Assembly: GCA_910585095.1 (NCBI GenBank)
Contig: CAJUBU010000033.1
Span: 1 to 16,450, forward strand
DNA from: an uncultured Lachnospira sp.
GTDB lineage: Bacteria; Bacillota; Clostridia; Lachnospirales; Lachnospiraceae
Reading direction: 5' to 3'
DNA length: 16,450 nt
The notes below the pieces were generated by a model. The model saw only the letters and a program-made list of their open reading frames with translations, did no database searches and was not told the origin of the DNA. Positions within the stretch are counted from its first letter, which is position 1. The number at the start of each line of letters is the position of its first letter. Below are positions 15,286 to 16,450 of this stretch, piece by piece. The translations under genes were made by a program, and so were the position numbers.

Positions 15286-16023
15286 TCAATCCCACCAGAA
15301 ATACCAAACTTTAGAATTTATTAAGCTAGCTGCAACTTCATTAATTGTTCCGCTAGCTGTGCCTTGGTCTAATCGGTCTGTACAAAAAGCATAATGTTCC
15401 TTTGCAAGTTCAAGAGCTTCTTCTTCATTGTCAACAGGTTTTTCTACAAAATATTGCAGCACATCTCTTGTTATAACGGCTGGTAAGGCATGATATTTTT
15501 CATACCAATAATGGCTGATTGCCATCATATCATCAACCCATGGACATTCATTCCAGCCTCCCATTGGAAACCATGCTATTACCTCCCAAGGATTCTTTGT
15601 TGGCACCTCAAAAAGTACAATTTCTTTTTCACCAAGAAAAGAAAATTCATTGATAGCACCTTCATCGCCTTCATCAAATTCATTTTCCAATTCTTCTGCC
15701 CAATTTTCATTGCTTACTTCATCTATCCAATTTTCGCCAAAATCTTCTGTATACTCCTGAAATCTCTCATTTAAAATTTCTTTTCCATCTCCTAATTCTT
15801 TAGCAATTTCTTCTTCTTTTGAATAATCTTCACCAGCAAGAGCATCAAGCCAAAATTCTAAATCTTCTTCTTCTGCAATAATAACAGGTGTAAATCCTTC
15901 TTTTTTGCCTCTCTCCAATGCTTCACAATATGCCTTCAATGCATCTTCCTCAAGATTTTCAGTCACTTCAATGACCTTGCAAGGGCATCCTACTTTTTCC
16001 ATAATTAATTTTTCTTTGTCCAT
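15286..16023 (-). CDS. DUF4253-family protein, function unknown
   Basis: The protein is 245 aa, strongly acidic (runs such as EEEDLEFWLD and ELENEFDEGDEG) and has no membrane segment. The C-terminal half carries what I recognise as the DUF4253 pattern: GGWNECP at 155-161, a WYEKYHALPAVI strand at 173-184, EKP, then LAKEHYAFC at 206-214 and the near-terminal SKVWYFWWD at 237-245. The N-terminal part holds a possible alpha/beta unit (TPVIIAEEEDLEFWLDAL). Function of the family is not known to me; members are common in accessory regions. The ATG at 16021-16023 has AAGGA about 10 nt upstream. It lies 13 nt before the GNAT gene and 60 nt after the truncated gene at the window edge, suggesting a three-gene run. 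Confidence 0.8.
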   Translation of the reverse strand: MDKEKLIMEKVGCPCKVIEVTENLEEDALKAYCEALERGKKEGFTPVIIAEEEDLEFWLDALAGEDYSKEEEIAKELGDGKEILNERFQEYTEDFGENWIDEVSNENWAEELENEFDEGDEGAINEFSFLGEKEIVLFEVPTKNPWEVIAWFPMGGWNECPWVDDMMAISHYWYEKYHALPAVITRDVLQYFVEKPVDNEEEALELAKEHYAFCTDRLDQGTASGTINEVAASLINSKVWYFWWD

Positions 16024-16083
16024 TTTAAATGATTCCTTATATAATAAATTTAGGTTGATAAAGGTAACCTATAACCTCGTAAT

Positions 16084-16450
16084 TTAAACACGATAAACAA
16101 AATCTATAATTTCATTCAAACGACCTTTCAAGCAATTAGGACATGCTACGCTTTTTCTAGGTCTTTCAAAAATATAAGGTCTTAACAGCGGTATTTGTTC
16201 ATATATGCTTTTTACTAAAAATGCTGCAAAAATATAAGAACCAAAACGATTTTGATGGGTGTTATCAACCTGTGCATACAACTGTTTTTCTATACACATA
16301 TCATATTCTTCTACCCATTTTTTAGGACGATTATATCTTGCCTCACCTATCGTCAAACCTTCTTCATCTTTTATACTTTGCAGAAACCTTGCATCATTTG
16401 CCCCTAACATCTCTGCCAATTTTAAACTCTTATCAAACAAATCCAGCAAT
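16084..16450 (-). CDS. Unrecognised protein with C-terminal CPNC motif (5' end outside window)
   Basis: About 121 C-terminal residues are visible. The frame stays open to the window edge, so the true start lies beyond 16450. The visible part is mainly helical: a segment around GEARYNRPKKWVEEYDMCIEK and an aromatic/hydrophobic stretch FGSYIFAAFLVKSIYEQIP. Near the end a C-P-N-C pair is followed by KGRLNEIIDFVYRV. The single CxxC suggests half of a zinc site or a remnant ribbon. I do not recognise the family. It precedes the DUF4253 gene by 60 nt on the same strand and is probably in its transcript. Confidence 0.6.
   Translation of the reverse strand, partial: LLDLFDKSLKLAEMLGANDARFLQSIKDEEGLTIGEARYNRPKKWVEEYDMCIEKQLYAQVDNTHQNRFGSYIFAAFLVKSIYEQIPLLRPYIFERPRKSVACPNCLKGRLNEIIDFVYRV

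Overview
The window is AT-rich, has strong AGGAGG-type ribosome binding sites, and carries an oxygen-sensitive pyruvate formate-lyase activase gene. This suggests an anaerobic low-GC Firmicute, most likely a clostridium of the Lachnospiraceae type. That is inferred from composition and gene content; no rRNA or other marker is present. There are twelve coding regions, two cut by the window edges. No tRNA, rRNA, CRISPR array, phage gene or transposase gene was seen.

Layout, left to right. (1) Positions 1-4474 are all minus strand: a pyrophosphatase-like/Nudix fusion (truncated at the left edge), a structured 315-nt gap, glutamyl-tRNA synthetase, and a large RelA/SpoT-type nucleotidyltransferase protein 53 nt upstream of gltX. 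(2) Positions 4475-4758 hold an unusual hairpin-rich composite, including one copy of a repeat that supplies the last codons of pflA. (3) pflA (minus) and an HSP90-family ATPase (plus) diverge from a 137-bp region where two predicted promoters overlap face to face. (4) Positions 7614-11360 are three minus-strand accessory genes: a Cys/His-motif helical-repeat protein convergent with the HSP90 gene, a DUF6348-like protein, and a membrane-anchored protein with YD-like repeats and a C-terminal LysM domain. (5) An ABC exporter half-transporter (minus) and an AraC-type regulator (plus) diverge from a 452-bp region with a second copy of the repeat. (6) Positions 14781-16450 are a minus-strand run: a truncated CPNC protein, a DUF4253 protein and a GNAT acetyltransferase.

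Working together: gltX and the RelA-like gene are probably co-transcribed. The AraC regulator is the obvious candidate controller of the exporter. The HSP90-like protein and its convergent neighbour resemble a pairing I recall from actinomycetes, so a chaperone/adaptor relationship is possible but unproven. pflA stands alone, without pflB inside the window.

The most unusual items are: the two-copy hairpin repeat with a compensatory base-pair change, one copy of which encodes the PflA C-terminus; the RelA/SpoT-like protein with an altered G-loop and about 390 residues of unrecognised C-terminus; the pyrophosphatase domain that appears to have lost metal-binding aspartates in a Nudix fusion; and a structured AU-rich intergenic region at 753-880.
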